From Alteromonadaceae bacterium (GTDB taxonomy: Bacteria; Pseudomonadota; Gammaproteobacteria; Enterobacterales; Alteromonadaceae): a stretch of 64,000 bases of DNA. Numbering within the stretch: the stretch's first letter is position 1; each line of letters starts with the position of its first letter. The position numbers and the translations under genes were made by a program. The notes beneath the pieces were generated by a model. That model saw only the letters and a list, made by a program, of their open reading frames with translations, had not been told where the DNA came from and did not search any database. The DNA is taken from contig JABSOI010000001.1 of NCBI GenBank assembly GCA_013216015.1, positions 89,056-153,055 of the forward strand, read 5' to 3'. Positions 18,717 through 30,322 of this stretch are shown piece after piece.

Positions 18717-21140
18717 CTATACCCTCAGTGATGCATCTAATTCATTTGCCAGTGTTTCAACGACTCGATCAATGACATCTTTGATGTCTTTTTCTTCAAG
18801 CGTTTTCCGATTATCTTGTAGTACCATACCAATAGCTAAACTCTTAAATCCAGATTCAATACCTTGGCCTCGATATACATCGAACAAGTTTAGATCAATT
18901 AAAAGATTTCCGCCAACCTTTTCAACAAGTTGTAACACACTTTTTGCGTCTATTTCTTCCTTAACTACAACTGAAATATCTCGTCTGTTAGCCGGAAAAC
19001 GAGAAATTTCAATAGCTTGAGGTAGCTTTTGTGTTAGCACCTCTGATAATAATAGTTCAAAAATTAATGTTCGCCCATTTAATCCTAATTTTCTTTCTAA
19101 TTCAGGATGTAAAGCACCAACATAACCAACTAAAACACCGTTTCGAGTAATTTTAGCGGTTTGACCTGGGTGTAACGCATCAATTTCAGCTTTAGAAAAC
19201 TCATACTCATGTCTATTGCAAGTCAGTGATAACAAGGCTTCCACGTCATATTTTATGTCATAAAAATCTGTGACTGCTTTTTCAATGTCCCAGTGTTCGT
19301 CATCTCGTTGACCACTGATCACCCCTGCAAACATATTTTCCTGACGAACACCGTTTTGTGCAGACTCATCTGGTACAAAACGTAAACCAGCTTCAAACAA
19401 ACGCACACGGCTTTGTTGACGATTTTGATTATAAACCACAGATTGTAATAATCCAGTCCATAAACTTAAACGCATCACAGACATTTCAGAAGAAATAGGA
19501 TGAGGTAAAAGCATTACATCTTGCTCAGGATGAATTAAAGACTGAACTTTAGGATCAACAAAACTATAAGTGATCGCTTCTTGATAATTACGATTAACTA
19601 AAGTTTGACGCAGTTTACTAAGTGATAATTTAGCTTCTTTTTGTTCACGCATCGCCAATTTAGCTTTAGGCGCAACATTTGGAATATTGTTATATCCAAA
19701 TATACGAACTACTTCTTCAATTAAGTCAACTTCAACTTTTATATCGAAACGATAAGCTGGTACTCTAACTTGCCATACTTTTTCCTGACCTTCACCAGAA
19801 TCACTCACAATAAATTCTAAACGGGTTAAAATTTCTGTCACAGTATCATCAACAATATGATGCCCTATTCGACCATCAAGCTTTTCACGGCGTAAGCTTA
19901 CAGATTTCTGCGCAGGTATATCAGCATCAGACTTAGCTTCAACAATAGGACCAGCTTCACCGCCAACAATGTCTAATAATAAGCTTGTCGCCCTTTCCAT
20001 TGCTTTGCGTTGTAGTTCTGGATCAACACCACGTTCATAACGGTGTGAAGCATCCGTATGTAAGCCATATTGACGAGCTTTACCTAAAATAGCTAAAGGT
20101 GCAAAAAATGCGCTTTCCAGAAAAATATCTTCAGTTTGACTATCTTGTGCCAAACTGACACCAGAGTCTAAACCACCAAAAATACCTGCCATAGCAAGGG
20201 CTTTATTATCATCTGCAATAACTAACGTTTCTGTCGACAATTTCACTTCATTTTCATCAAGTAAAACTAAAGTTTCATCTTGTTTTGCAAAACGTACCTT
20301 GATGCCACCGTCAATTTTTGCTAAATCAAAGGCATGCATTGGGTGACCAAGCTCTAATAATACATAGTTAGTAATGTCTACAACAGGATCAATAGAACGT
20401 GTACCGCATCGACGTAATTTCTCGACCATCCATAAAGGTGTTACTGCATTAACATTAATGCCTTTAATTACACGACCTAAATAACGTGGGCATGCTTGTG
20501 CTGCTTCAAGAGAAATTTCACGGGTATCATCAATAGTTGGCGTTACTGAGTTAATTTCAACTTCAAACACTGATAAGCTGTTTAATACGCCTACTTCACG
20601 GGCTAAACCTTTAATACCTAAACAATCACCACGGTTAGCTGTTAAATCTACATCAATGGTAACATCGTTTAAATCTAAGTATTGACGTACGCACATACCA
20701 ATTGGCGCGTCTGCCGCTAATTCCATAATGCCATCAGAGCTGTCAGATAAACCGATTTCAGACTCAGAGCACAACATACCATGAGATGCTACACCACGTA
20801 ATTTTGCTTTTTTTATTTTAAAATCGCCGGGCAATACTGCACCAACAGTAGCAACGGCAACTTTCAACCCTGAACGGCAGTTTTTAGCACCACAAACAAT
20901 ATCGACTAATTCACCGTCATTAAAATCACTGCCAAGATTTATCTTGGTCACTTGTAATTTATCCGCATCTGGATGAGGGCCACACTCCACTACTTCACCA
21001 ATGAGTACACCGGTAAATTCACCTGCAACAGGGTCAACACTGTCTACTTCAAGGCCAGCCATGGTGATTTGATGGGATAATTCTTCAGAGGTTATTGACG
21101 GGTTTACCCACTCACGTAACCAAGATTCACTAAATTTCAT
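18717..21140 (-). CDS. pheT: Phenylalanine--tRNA ligase beta subunit
   Basis: PheT is the large subunit of the alpha2beta2 PheRS. Domains in order: the N-terminal tRNA-binding EMAP-like domain (residues about 40-150, with [15 protein letters not shown] and CGAKNC), the B3/B4 editing region (about 210-400), the B5 domain, the catalytic-like core, and the C-terminal anticodon-binding FDX-ACB domain ([15 protein letters not shown] to the end). Length 807 is close to the usual 795. It follows pheS after 11 bases and precedes ihfA. Confidence 0.97.
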   Translation of the reverse strand: MKFSESWLREWVNPSITSEELSHQITMAGLEVDSVDPVAGEFTGVLIGEVVECGPHPDADKLQVTKINLGSDFNDGELVDIVCGAKNCRSGLKVAVATVGAVLPGDFKIKKAKLRGVASHGMLCSESEIGLSDSSDGIMELAADAPIGMCVRQYLDLNDVTIDVDLTANRGDCLGIKGLAREVGVLNSLSVFEVEINSVTPTIDDTREISLEAAQACPRYLGRVIKGINVNAVTPLWMVEKLRRCGTRSIDPVVDITNYVLLELGHPMHAFDLAKIDGGIKVRFAKQDETLVLLDENEVKLSTETLVIADDNKALAMAGIFGGLDSGVSLAQDSQTEDIFLESAFFAPLAILGKARQYGLHTDASHRYERGVDPELQRKAMERATSLLLDIVGGEAGPIVEAKSDADIPAQKSVSLRREKLDGRIGHHIVDDTVTEILTRLEFIVSDSGEGQEKVWQVRVPAYRFDIKVEVDLIEEVVRIFGYNNIPNVAPKAKLAMREQKEAKLSLSKLRQTLVNRNYQEAITYSFVDPKVQSLIHPEQDVMLLPHPISSEMSVMRLSLWTGLLQSVVYNQNRQQSRVRLFEAGLRFVPDESAQNGVRQENMFAGVISGQRDDEHWDIEKAVTDFYDIKYDVEALLSLTCNRHEYEFSKAEIDALHPGQTAKITRNGVLVGYVGALHPELERKLGLNGRTLIFELLLSEVLTQKLPQAIEISRFPANRRDISVVVKEEIDAKSVLQLVEKVGGNLLIDLNLFDVYRGQGIESGFKSLAIGMVLQDNRKTLEEKDIKDVIDRVVETLANELDASLRV

Positions 21141-21151
21141 TATTGGCTTTC

Positions 21152-22240
<1,089 letters not shown>

Positions 22241-22571
22241 TTACCATAGAAATGAAAAAGACGTGCTTTTTACCAAGACTCCGTATTCAGGCGAACTCCA
22301 AATAGACCCTACGTTCCGCACAATATTATTAAAACCAATTAATTAATAAGTTACTGATTTTTAATTATTAGTAAAATAATTTGTAATTTTTAAAATTTGC
22401 TACCGCTTACAAATTTGGCCGAATAATGTTTTTTTTATATACTTTGATCAAAATTGTGTTTTTCCTGAAAAGCAACCATCCATTATAAATTGTTGCATTC
22501 CTTGCTACGTCTAGGTTTAGTTAATTATTTAGAAATTTTAAAAATGTGCGGAAAGTAGGATAGACGTACTC

Positions 22572-22593
22572 ATACCAATTACACTGATTGGTA
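22572..22593. repeat. Solo ATACC...GGTAC imperfect palindrome
   Basis: ATACCAATT, an intervening ACACTG, and GATTGGTAC form a short imperfect palindrome. It has the same outer motif as the MITE termini and lies between purC and pheS. Confidence 0.45.
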
Positions 22594-22640
22594 CCAACTA
22601 TTATTCAACTTTTATTCAATAATTACTCAACAACAAACAT

Positions 22641-22676
22641 AAAAAGATTCCCTGAGTCTAACGACCGAGGGAATTG
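22641..22676 (-). terminator. Terminator after purC
   Basis: On the minus strand ATTCCCT and AGGGAAT form a 7-bp stem around a 14-base loop, followed by CTTTTTA. It lies about 60 bases after the purC stop, separating purC from pheST transcription. Confidence 0.7.
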
Positions 22677-22734
22677 TTGTAAAATCTAATAAAGTTATAC
22701 TAAAAATGAAAGAGTTATTTGCATATATTTTGAT

Positions 22735-23838
22735 CTAATCAATTAACTGATATTGCTCGCGTAAAATATCGATAATTTCAGCTTTAGGATTTTCTGATAT
22801 CGTTATCTTCTCACCCGTAATTTTTTCAGCAATAGAAATATAAGTATTGGAAACATCCATTAATACGGCTTCTGGTAAAATATTATCACGAGCTAAAGCT
22901 TCACGCTCAGGCATGCGTTCTTTGTTTAATAAAATATCCGGATCAGGGAAATAATTTAACAATAACTGACGGAAACCTTCTTTTGAATTTTCAACCACTT
23001 TCCCATCACGATATTGCTCACCATCCCAAATACGAGAAGAATCAGGTGTACCAACTTCATCCATGTAAATTAATTTATCATTACCTTGTTTATCTTTTAC
23101 ATAACCAAATTCGAATTTAGTGTCTACAAAAATTTGATCCAATTCAGCTAAAGCTTTACTGATAACGTCAAAGCCTTCTTTTAACAATTTTTCGTACAGA
23201 TCAATGTCACCACTCGATTTAAAATTAAAATCGGTAAAATTATCTTCGATATTTTTTCGGGTAATATTTACGTCGTCAACTTCAGGAACACCTTCAATAC
23301 CTTTTAAAATACCTTTGGTAGAGGGGGTAATTAGTAACTTTGCTAATTTAGTATCTTTTTGTAAGCCTTCCTGTAGCTCTATACCACAAAAATCACGTTC
23401 ACCTTTCGAATATGAACGCCACATAGAACCTGTAATGTACTGACGACAAATAGCTTCAATCATTACTGGTTTTGCTTTTTGAACAATCCAGACAAAAGGA
23501 TGCGGTATATCAAGAATATGGCTATCGGCTAAATTGTTATCTTTAAATAATTTAAACCAGTGATTAGAAATAGCATTAAGTGCAGCCCCTTTACCCGGAA
23601 CACCTTTCATCCCACCCTCACCTTGCCAAACGCAATCAAAGGCTGAAATTCGGTCACTGATCACCATAATAGCTAAAGGGCTATCAGCTGCTACATCGTA
23701 GTTTTTTTCCTGAATTAAACGACGACTATCTTCCCCGGTCAGCCAATAAACAGAACGTACTTTACCACTATGAACAGGCGCATCAGTGCGAATAGGCAGA
23801 TCGTTATTTACCGCTAAAACTTTATCAGCAAGACTCAT
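22735..23838 (-). CDS. purC: Phosphoribosylaminoimidazole-succinocarboxamide synthase, long form
   Basis: SAICAR synthase couples CAIR and aspartate with ATP in purine synthesis. The protein has 367 residues, far longer than E. coli PurC (237). It belongs to the longer form seen in several marine gammaproteobacteria. Visible family blocks are GKVRSVYWL near the start, [41 protein letters not shown] and [14 protein letters not shown]. It is an unusual guest between rplT and pheS, and has its own terminator downstream and the rplT terminator upstream, so it is probably an independent unit. Confidence 0.95.
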   Translation of the reverse strand: MSLADKVLAVNNDLPIRTDAPVHSGKVRSVYWLTGEDSRRLIQEKNYDVAADSPLAIMVISDRISAFDCVWQGEGGMKGVPGKGAALNAISNHWFKLFKDNNLADSHILDIPHPFVWIVQKAKPVMIEAICRQYITGSMWRSYSKGERDFCGIELQEGLQKDTKLAKLLITPSTKGILKGIEGVPEVDDVNITRKNIEDNFTDFNFKSSGDIDLYEKLLKEGFDVISKALAELDQIFVDTKFEFGYVKDKQGNDKLIYMDEVGTPDSSRIWDGEQYRDGKVVENSKEGFRQLLLNYFPDPDILLNKERMPEREALARDNILPEAVLMDVSNTYISIAEKITGEKITISENPKAEIIDILREQYQLID

Positions 23839-23931
23839 GATTATTTAACTCTCAATTAATTATTTAGGTTTAACTAAAAACACTGTCTGTATTTAATTAT
23901 AATCTGCAATGCATTTAGTTAAAAATAATAA

Positions 23932-23960
23932 AAAAGAAAAGGACGCCGAAGCGTCCTTCC
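23932..23960 (-). terminator. Terminator after rplT with UUCG tetraloop
   Basis: On the minus strand AAGGACGC and GCGTCCTT form an 8-bp stem closed by a C(UUCG)G tetraloop, followed by a T-rich run (TTCTTTTTT). It begins about 20 bases after the rplT stop and ends the thrS-infC-rpmI-rplT unit. Confidence 0.9.
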
Positions 23961-23979
23961 TAAAAAGCTTTTTTCAATT

Positions 23980-24339
23980 CTAAGCAGTTAAAGAAGCTTT
24001 CGCTTTTTCAACTAAGAATGCAAATGCTGCTTTGTCGTATACTGCAATGTCAGCTAGGATCTTACGATCGATTTCAATAGCAGCCTTTTTAAGACCATTA
24101 ATGAAACGGCTGTAAGATAAACCATTTTGACGAGCTGCTGCGTTAATACGAGCAATCCAAAGTTGACGGAATTGACGCTTACGTTGACGACGGTCACGGT
24201 ATGCGTATTGGCCAGCTTTAGTTATAGCTTGAAAAGCAACACGATAAACGCGACTACGAGCACCGTAGTAACCTTTAGCTTGCTTTAGAACCTTTTTATG
24301 ACGTGCACGCGCTTGTACACCACGTTTTACTCTTGCCAT
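23980..24339 (-). CDS. rplT: 50S ribosomal protein L20
   Basis: L20 is an early assembly protein that binds 23S rRNA. The 119-residue sequence starts [20 protein letters not shown] and is highly basic in its first 60 residues. The block [20 protein letters not shown] is diagnostic. It follows rpmI after 15 bases, the standard order. In E. coli, L20 represses rpmI-rplT translation through the mRNA; whether the same structure exists here was not established. Confidence 0.97.
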   Translation of the reverse strand: MARVKRGVQARARHKKVLKQAKGYYGARSRVYRVAFQAITKAGQYAYRDRRQRKRQFRQLWIARINAAARQNGLSYSRFINGLKKAAIEIDRKILADIAVYDKAAFAFLVEKAKASLTA

Positions 24340-24354
24340 TTTTTATTTCCCCTA

Positions 24355-24549
24355 TTAACCGTGACGTAAAAGTTTTTTAACTGATTTAATATCAGATGCA
24401 GCGATCATGCATTTAGCACGCAAATGACGCTTAACTTTAGTACGGCGCTTAGTCAAAATATGACGAAGACCAGCTTGTTTGAACTTATAGCCAGAAGCTG
24501 TTTTTTTAAAGCGCTTTGCAGCACCTTTATTGGTTTTCATTTTAGGCAT
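24355..24549 (-). CDS. rpmI: 50S ribosomal protein L35
   Basis: L35 is a 64-residue basic protein of the large ribosomal subunit. The sequence [19 protein letters not shown] at the start and the ending [12 protein letters not shown] match the family. It sits between infC and rplT. A 220-base gap separates it from infC; this gap may hold the L20-responsive leader known from E. coli, but I could not define its fold. Confidence 0.97.
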   Translation of the reverse strand: MPKMKTNKGAAKRFKKTASGYKFKQAGLRHILTKRRTKVKRHLRAKCMIAASDIKSVKKLLRHG

Positions 24550-24769
24550 GATAATAACTCCGCATTGTTATGCCAAATTTAACAGTAATACAGGCGAAAA
24601 TTAATCTACACAAATTCTTTAAAGCAATAGCTTTTGAAACTAATCACTTTAAAAAGAATAAACGCGTTAATTTTACTTGCAGGCCTATATTACCAACGTA
24701 AGATAATATTGGTGAGTCAAGCATATTGGATAAACCAAAAAGCTTAACTACTTGTCAAACCAAGTATTA

Positions 24770-25309
24770 TCATTTTTTAGGGGCTAAGACCATCACCATT
24801 TGTCGACCTTCCGCTCTACGAGGGAAGAACTCGACTACAGTCAATTCTTCTAAATCTTTTTTAACACGAGTTAAAAGATCAAGACCGAGTTGCTGATGGG
24901 CCATTTCACGGCCACGGAAACGTAATGTAACCTTGACCTTGTCACCACCTTCTAAAAAGCGCTTCAGGTTGCGTAGTTTGACCTGATAGTCGCCTTCATC
25001 TGTACCAGGACGGAATTTGATTTCCTTAACCTGTATTTGTTTTTGCTTTTTCCGTTGCTCTTTTTGTTCTTTACTTTTTTCGTAAAGAAATTTGCCGTAA
25101 TCCATTACACGACAAACAGGTGGTTTAGCTGTTGGACTTATTTCGACAAGATCTACTCCCGCCTCGTCCGCTAAATCCATTGCTTCCGTTAATGAAACAA
25201 TTCCGGCTGCTTCGCCATCATAGCCAATTAACCGTACTTCTGTACCCGTAATTAACTCATTTAAACGATGTGCTGGCTCTTTCTGCCCGCCTCGTTGACC
25301 ACCTTTAAT
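24770..25309 (-). CDS. infC: Translation initiation factor IF-3, probable AUU start
   Basis: IF-3 binds the 30S subunit and checks the start codon. The N-domain ([17 protein letters not shown]), the lysine-rich linker ([14 protein letters not shown]) and the C-domain ([30 protein letters not shown]) are complete. An ATG lies at 25315, but the Shine-Dalgarno GGAGG ends only three bases before it. The ATT at 25309, two codons later, is at good spacing and gives M-KGGQRG, aligning with E. coli IF-3 (MKGGKR), whose start is also AUU. I therefore prefer AUU, the basis of IF-3 autoregulation. Confidence 0.93.
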   Translation of the reverse strand: MKGGQRGGQKEPAHRLNELITGTEVRLIGYDGEAAGIVSLTEAMDLADEAGVDLVEISPTAKPPVCRVMDYGKFLYEKSKEQKEQRKKQKQIQVKEIKFRPGTDEGDYQVKLRNLKRFLEGGDKVKVTLRFRGREMAHQQLGLDLLTRVKKDLEELTVVEFFPRRAEGRQMVMVLAPKK

Positions 25310-25411
25310 AGCCATGTTCCTCCAAAAGAACCTTGTACTAAACTAATTATTATTGTTATAGCTTAGATTAAAAAAATAAATAATGCTCGTTTACTTATAA
25401 AACTTAGCTGT

Positions 25412-27322
25412 TTAGCTTCTTTGCTTCACTTCGTTATCAAGCTTGGCAATAAAGTCTTCAACCGACATCTTGCCTAAATCTTCACCACTTCGTGTTCGAA
25501 TCGCAATTTCACCAGCTTCCATCTCTTTATCACCTACTACTAATAAATATGGAATACGCTTTAAAGTATGCTCGCGGATTTTAAAGCCTATCTTCTCATT
25601 TCTCAAGTCTAGTTTTGCTCTAAATCCATTTTCTTTTAATTTTTTTGCAATTTTCTGACAATATTCACCTTGTTTATCGGTAATATTCATAATTATTGCT
25701 TGAGTTGGCGATAACCAGGTTGGAAATTTGCCCGAGTACTCTTCGATCAAAATACCAATAAAACGTTCAAGAGAACCCAAAATGGCTCTATGGATCATTA
25801 CCGGAGTATATCTTTCGTTATCTTCACCGACATAAGTTGCCCCTAAACGCTCAGGTAATGCAAAATCTAATTGTACTGTACCACATTGCCAGGCACGACC
25901 CAGACAGTCCATTAACGTGAATTCAATTTTAGGACCGTAGAAAGCCCCTTCACCCGGTAAATACTCAAAATTAATATTACTGTCATTAAGAACTTGCGCT
26001 AAACCTTTTTCAGCTTTGTCCCAAATTTCATCACTACCAATGCGATTTTCAGGTCGCGTTGATAATTTTACGATAATATCCTCAAAACCAAATGTTTTAT
26101 ATATATCGTAAACCATGTTTATACATTTACTGACTTCACCGTGCACTTGATCTTCAGTACAAAAAATATGAGCGTCATCTTGAGTAAATCCACGTACGCG
26201 CATTAAACCATGTAAAGAACCTGAAGGTTCGTTTCGATGACAACAACCAAATTCAGCAATACGCAAAGGTAAATCACGGTATGATTTCAACCCTTGATTA
26301 AATATTTGTACATGCCCTGGGCAGTTCATTGGTTTTATCGCATATTCACGTTTTTCTGACGTGGTAGTAAACATACCATCAGCATATTTATCCCAATGAC
26401 CAGATTTTTCCCAAAGTGATCTATCCATCATCATTGGCGCTTTAACTTCGTCGTAATCATACTCATGAAGTTTTTCACGAATAAACTTTTCTAACTCAGT
26501 GTAAATAGTCCAACCGTCATTATGCCAAAACACCATTCCTGGCGCTTCTTCCTGCCAATGGAATAAATCCAGTGTTTTACCAATTTTACGGTGATCACGC
26601 TTTTCTGCTTCCGCAAGGCGTTGAATATAAGCTTTAAGTTGCTTTTTATCAGCCCAGGCGGTGCCATATACGCGTTGCAACATTTTATTGTCTGAATTAC
26701 CACGCCAGTATGCACCGGCAAGTTTCATCAGTTTAAAATGATGGCAATGTCTCATGCTAGGTACATGAGGACCACGACACATATCAACGTACTCTTCATG
26801 ATGATACAAAGCTGGTTTGTCATCACGGTCAATATTTTCATCTAAAATTTCTATTTTATACGTTTCACCACGTGCTTCAAAAGCATCACGGGCTTCTTGC
26901 CACGAAACTGGTTTTTTCACAACCTGATAATTAGTTTTTGCTAACTCAAGCATACGCTTTTCAAGCTTAACCAAATCATCTTCTGTAATTGAATGTTCTA
27001 AATCAACGTCATAATAAAAGCCATTATCAATAACAGGACCAATAGCCATTTTGGTATTCGGCCATAACTGCTTAATAGCATGACCTAATAAATGCGCACA
27101 AGAGTGACGAATAATTTCGATACCCTCAACATCTTTGCTGGTAATAAGTTGCAAGGTTGAGTCTTGCGTTATTAATTCACAAGCATCAACTAAATTGCCA
27201 TCAATACGACCAGCAATAGTCGCTTTGGCTAAACCTGGACCAATATCATTTGCAACATCCATTACAGACACAGCATTGTCAAAAGACCGTAGAGAACCGT
27301 CGGGAAGAGTAATTACAGGCAT
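25412..27322 (-). CDS. thrS: Threonine--tRNA ligase
   Basis: ThrRS charges tRNA-Thr. Domains in order: N-terminal TGS domain ([13 protein letters not shown], residues about 2-60), editing domain with [10 protein letters not shown] and the cysteine in [10 protein letters not shown] (residues about 60-225), class II catalytic core with [10 protein letters not shown], motif 2 [23 protein letters not shown] and motif 3 [18 protein letters not shown], then the anticodon-binding domain. Residue count from ATG 27322 is 636; AGGA lies seven bases upstream. An earlier in-frame start at 27349 runs through the leader hairpin and is rejected. It opens the thrS-infC-rpmI-rplT cluster. Confidence 0.97.
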   Translation of the reverse strand: MPVITLPDGSLRSFDNAVSVMDVANDIGPGLAKATIAGRIDGNLVDACELITQDSTLQLITSKDVEGIEIIRHSCAHLLGHAIKQLWPNTKMAIGPVIDNGFYYDVDLEHSITEDDLVKLEKRMLELAKTNYQVVKKPVSWQEARDAFEARGETYKIEILDENIDRDDKPALYHHEEYVDMCRGPHVPSMRHCHHFKLMKLAGAYWRGNSDNKMLQRVYGTAWADKKQLKAYIQRLAEAEKRDHRKIGKTLDLFHWQEEAPGMVFWHNDGWTIYTELEKFIREKLHEYDYDEVKAPMMMDRSLWEKSGHWDKYADGMFTTTSEKREYAIKPMNCPGHVQIFNQGLKSYRDLPLRIAEFGCCHRNEPSGSLHGLMRVRGFTQDDAHIFCTEDQVHGEVSKCINMVYDIYKTFGFEDIIVKLSTRPENRIGSDEIWDKAEKGLAQVLNDSNINFEYLPGEGAFYGPKIEFTLMDCLGRAWQCGTVQLDFALPERLGATYVGEDNERYTPVMIHRAILGSLERFIGILIEEYSGKFPTWLSPTQAIIMNITDKQGEYCQKIAKKLKENGFRAKLDLRNEKIGFKIREHTLKRIPYLLVVGDKEMEAGEIAIRTRSGEDLGKMSVEDFIAKLDNEVKQRS

Positions 27323-27342
27323 GAAATTTCCTTTATACAGTG

Positions 27343-27363
27343 GTGACACACACCAAGTGTCAC
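27343..27363 (-). promoter_or_regulatory. Candidate thrS translational operator mimicking the tRNA-Thr anticodon arm
   Basis: On the minus strand GTGACAC and GTGTCAC form a perfect 7-bp stem around a 7-base loop UUGGUGU. Numbered like a tRNA anticodon loop, U33 precedes G34-G35-U36, the anticodon of tRNA-Thr(GGU). The hairpin lies 20-40 bases upstream of the thrS ATG, next to the Shine-Dalgarno. In E. coli, ThrRS represses its own mRNA by binding a hairpin that mimics the tRNA-Thr anticodon arm. The equivalence here is inferred from sequence and position. Confidence 0.65.
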
Positions 27364-27606
27364 TTGTTTTTGTTATTTTTACTTTTAAATCAACAAGTTA
27401 AAATTGCAGATTAAATTAATATTTTTATTTGGTACACTTTTTGGTACACAAATTAAGCGGTATGAACACTTAAAATAAGTAGCGTATTCCCAATGAGGTC
27501 AGCAATATAGGGGAATTCCTGTTAATTTGCAATAACTGATCTAATAATATGGAGTAGCTTTTTTAAAAAGTGTTAATAAATAAAGACAAAAATAATTGAG
27601 GCATCA

Positions 27607-28005
27607 GTGCCAGAACTTAAAAACAAATTAATCGAACTTGAACAACATTTGTTAAAAGAAGAAATTCAATGTTCAAAAAAAGAGTTAAATCGATTACTTG
27701 CTGATGATTTCATGGAAATTCCAAGTACGGGCGTACCTTATTTAAAAGTTGATGCTTTAAACAGGATACCTTATGAGTTGAATCCAGTGTTTACGCAGCA
27801 AGACTATCAGTTGATAATGCTGTCTTCAAACGTAGCACAATTAGTTTACAAAGCTACAATTAAGCGACCAGATTCAACTATTACAAATTACTCTTTACGT
27901 AATTCAATCTGGAAAAATGATGGTGGAAAGTGGCAAATGATTTTTCATCAAGGAACACCTTGCGAACCGTTTGAGATATCCAGAGCTGACTGTATAAACA
28001 AATGA
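27607..28005 (+). CDS. DUF4440 (SnoaL/NTF2-like) protein
   Basis: A 132-residue protein of the NTF2-like DUF4440 family. Residues LEQHLLKEEIQCSKKELNRLLADDFMEIPSTG (split helix and strand) and the ending WKNDGGKWQMIFHQGTP follow the usual pattern of these small cone-shaped domains. No catalytic residue can be assigned and the role is unknown. The start is GTG at 27607, with GAGG five bases before it. It stands alone, divergent from thrS. Confidence 0.8.
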   Translation: MPELKNKLIELEQHLLKEEIQCSKKELNRLLADDFMEIPSTGVPYLKVDALNRIPYELNPVFTQQDYQLIMLSSNVAQLVYKATIKRPDSTITNYSLRNSIWKNDGGKWQMIFHQGTPCEPFEISRADCINK

Positions 28006-28204
28006 CTTGCTTAACTACACCCATGTTAGACTGAAGAGTATCAATTTGATTTTATTGGTATTTTTTACACCAACAGTAATTAGGTTCAAGCTGATTTAAT
28101 TATATTTTATATCAAAGACATCAACTGCCATTGTATCCTTGACTATTATTTTTTAATTAGCAAAAATTCAATCTAATTTTAAACGTTCATGGAGAATAAA
28201 TATA

Positions 28205-28897
28205 ATGAGTGGAAATGATTTAGGGAGTCACATCGAAGCGTCCTTTTTTGCGCACAGAAAATTAATTGGATTGCTTGGCATTATAGTACCCATAATATTA
28301 CTGTGTGGCGATATCTTTATTTTCGGTGCAGATCAGATAAGAAGTTCACTGTCTGCCTATTACCATTCCCAGATGACTAGTGTGTTTAGTGCTATAATCT
28401 GTGTCATGGGCGTATTTCTTATTACGTACAAAGGATATGATAAAAAAGATTACATAGTATCTACACTTGCTGGCGTTGGAGCCATAGGTTTAGGGTTATT
28501 TCCTACCGCTATATCATTAACAGATCCACTTCCTATACATAAAGATTCAGTTGGTTTTATGGTTAATAATTTAGTCCATTTGTCATTTGTTTTTCTTTTT
28601 TTTGCTTCACTTGCTTATATGTCCTATTTCCAATTTACAAAAACCAACCATAAAAATCAGGTAACAAATGAGAAAACCAAACGCAATATTATCTATAAAT
28701 TATGTGCTCTTGTAATGGTATCAGTTGGCATGATTTTGCTTTTGATCAAAACAAATGATTATTTATCTGCGTTTTTCCTCCAGTATAAACCAGTATTCTT
28801 TGGTGAAGTAATCGCCATTTGGGCGTTTGGGGTTTCCTGGGCCATTAAAGGACAAGCAATGTTGAAAGACCATCACCCCATAATAAAATCTGGTTAG
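28205..28897 (+). CDS. DUF998-like multipass membrane protein
   Basis: A 230-residue protein with about six hydrophobic segments: near residues 20-42, 58-75, 84-103, 122-142, 163-182 and 197-215. The histidine-bearing text SLSAYYHSQM after the first helix and the layout resemble the DUF998 family. No enzymatic motif is visible and the function is unknown. A GGAG-type ribosome site precedes the ATG. It has no operon partner. Confidence 0.65.
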   Translation: MSGNDLGSHIEASFFAHRKLIGLLGIIVPIILLCGDIFIFGADQIRSSLSAYYHSQMTSVFSAIICVMGVFLITYKGYDKKDYIVSTLAGVGAIGLGLFPTAISLTDPLPIHKDSVGFMVNNLVHLSFVFLFFASLAYMSYFQFTKTNHKNQVTNEKTKRNIIYKLCALVMVSVGMILLLIKTNDYLSAFFLQYKPVFFGEVIAIWAFGVSWAIKGQAMLKDHHPIIKSG

Positions 28898-28968
28898 ACA
28901 AAACTAAATAATCTTTTGTACGTGAAGATTTGAGCACGCTCATTTAAAAAAAGTAAACTGTAGCAAAT

Positions 28969-29232
28969 ATACCCAAGCTACTTGGAAATGCAGGTTCAGA
29001 GCTAAGCTAGGACATCAGAGCAAGGCGCAACACGCATATAATGGTTGTTCCCTTGTAAAGTGTTGCAACGCAGCACTGGTGTTCTAGCTTAGCTCCCTTC
29101 GGGCAAGGCGATAAACGGCTATCTCCTGCGTTATTAAATCTCAAAAGGGAAAAACCATTTATAAAATTTAATGCCTTGAATATAGCCGTTTATCGACTTG
29201 CTGAATCCTGCATTTCCAAGTAGTTTGGGTAT
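28969..29232. repeat. MITE-like element, family B (264 bp), with nested hairpins
   Basis: Outer inverted repeats are ATACCCAAGCTACTTGGAAA and, complemented from the right, ATACCCAAACTACTTGGAAA, extending into ATGCAGG. Inside, GAGCTAAGCTAGGACATCAG near the left pairs with its complement around 29080-29098, and AAGGCGATAAACGGCTAT (about 29106) pairs with ATAGCCGTTTATCGACTT (about 29181). The whole unit folds into a multi-armed structure. It fills the gap before the SGNH hydrolase gene. No coding capacity is seen. Confidence 0.75.
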
Positions 29233-29442
29233 AAACTAAATGCCATATTATTTGCATTGATTGCTGCTACAGTTACCTCGCTGCCGGAAACATTCCTTTA
29301 CAAAACAAACTTACCTTAAATTATTGAAATAACAGAAAATACTAAACTATTTAAAATATATCATTGAATGCGACAGATTTATTATTGTTTATCTAATATT
29401 TTCAGTATTAAATATAATTTAATTAATAATCAAAGGTTTAAT

Positions 29443-30240
29443 ATGAAAAATATATTAGTTTTACTATTCACTGTTGTTATGTCGTCCTCAGTTTTTGCAG
29501 AACAACCTGTACTAGTGGTTGGTGCATCTTTTGCGAACGCAAGCACACCTTTTAATGATGAACTTAACGCACCATTAGGTGGCGTTGCAGTAGGCATGGG
29601 CAGTTTTCTTTCATTAGGTAATGGTCTGGTCCGCAATCAATCATTGTCTGGTCATGTCATCAATGAAGCTCAAGCAGGTGCAACCACTTTTGACCGTATG
29701 GTTTGTAACCCAACCTGTAACCCGGAAGTTATTTGGCAAGGATATGATAAACAGCTGACTAAAGCTTTAGCCCGTGTTACCTTGCGTGATCCGCAAACAG
29801 GTGACATAACCAGTATTAATGCCAAATACGTGATAATCACAATGCCAAATGATTGTTTACATTCAGACGCTTTCGGTATTCCACAAAACGAAACAAGCCC
29901 TTGTACTACCACTGAAATTAACACCAGCACTGACAATTTAATCGCTTTGGGCCAACGTATTCTGGATTTGAGTTTAACACCAATTTTCAATATACCACCA
30001 ACTTACGAACAAATGGATTTACCTTTATTCCAAAGTCTGTTCGGCTTGTCGTGGGCTGTTGATAAAGACGGTTATGATGAATTGGTTAATAACCGACTAA
30101 CAAGAATTGAAGCTGAATTGCCAGATGCAGTCTTGTTAAAAGTATGGAAACAATTCGTACACCTTGGTGATGGTATACACCCAGACCAAAAAAGCGTAAC
30201 ACGCGCCGCTAAACATATTGCCCGCTTTATTAAAAATTAA
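29443..30240 (+). CDS. Secreted SGNH/GDSL-type hydrolase
   Basis: About 265 residues with a signal peptide (MKNILVLLFTVVMSSSVFA) and an SGNH-hydrolase-like core. Block I appears as VVGASFAN (GAS in place of GDS), block III as MPNDC, and block V as GDGIHPD, giving the Ser, Asn and Asp/His set. Likely an esterase or lipase-like enzyme in the periplasm or outside the cell; the substrate is unknown. Four internal cysteines (CNPTC, NDC, SPC) may form disulfides. I use the ATG at 29443 because it begins the signal peptide and follows AAAGG by seven bases. Confidence 0.75.
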   Translation: MKNILVLLFTVVMSSSVFAEQPVLVVGASFANASTPFNDELNAPLGGVAVGMGSFLSLGNGLVRNQSLSGHVINEAQAGATTFDRMVCNPTCNPEVIWQGYDKQLTKALARVTLRDPQTGDITSINAKYVIITMPNDCLHSDAFGIPQNETSPCTTTEINTSTDNLIALGQRILDLSLTPIFNIPPTYEQMDLPLFQSLFGLSWAVDKDGYDELVNNRLTRIEAELPDAVLLKVWKQFVHLGDGIHPDQKSVTRAAKHIARFIKN

Positions 30241-30265
30241 CAGATATCAGTTTTGATTTATCTGT

Positions 30266-30322
30266 GTGCCTATTTTTAACTGACCGTTAACTTATAGGCA
30301 CAACGCATAGGCACATTTTTTT
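30266..30322 (+). terminator. Terminator after the SGNH hydrolase gene
   Basis: GTGCCTAT (30266-30273) can pair with ATAGGCAC at 30294-30301 or with a second copy at 30307-30314 that is followed by seven T. The second pairing gives a Rho-independent terminator for the plus strand. The convergent FAD dehydrogenase gene ends just beyond it. Confidence 0.6.
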
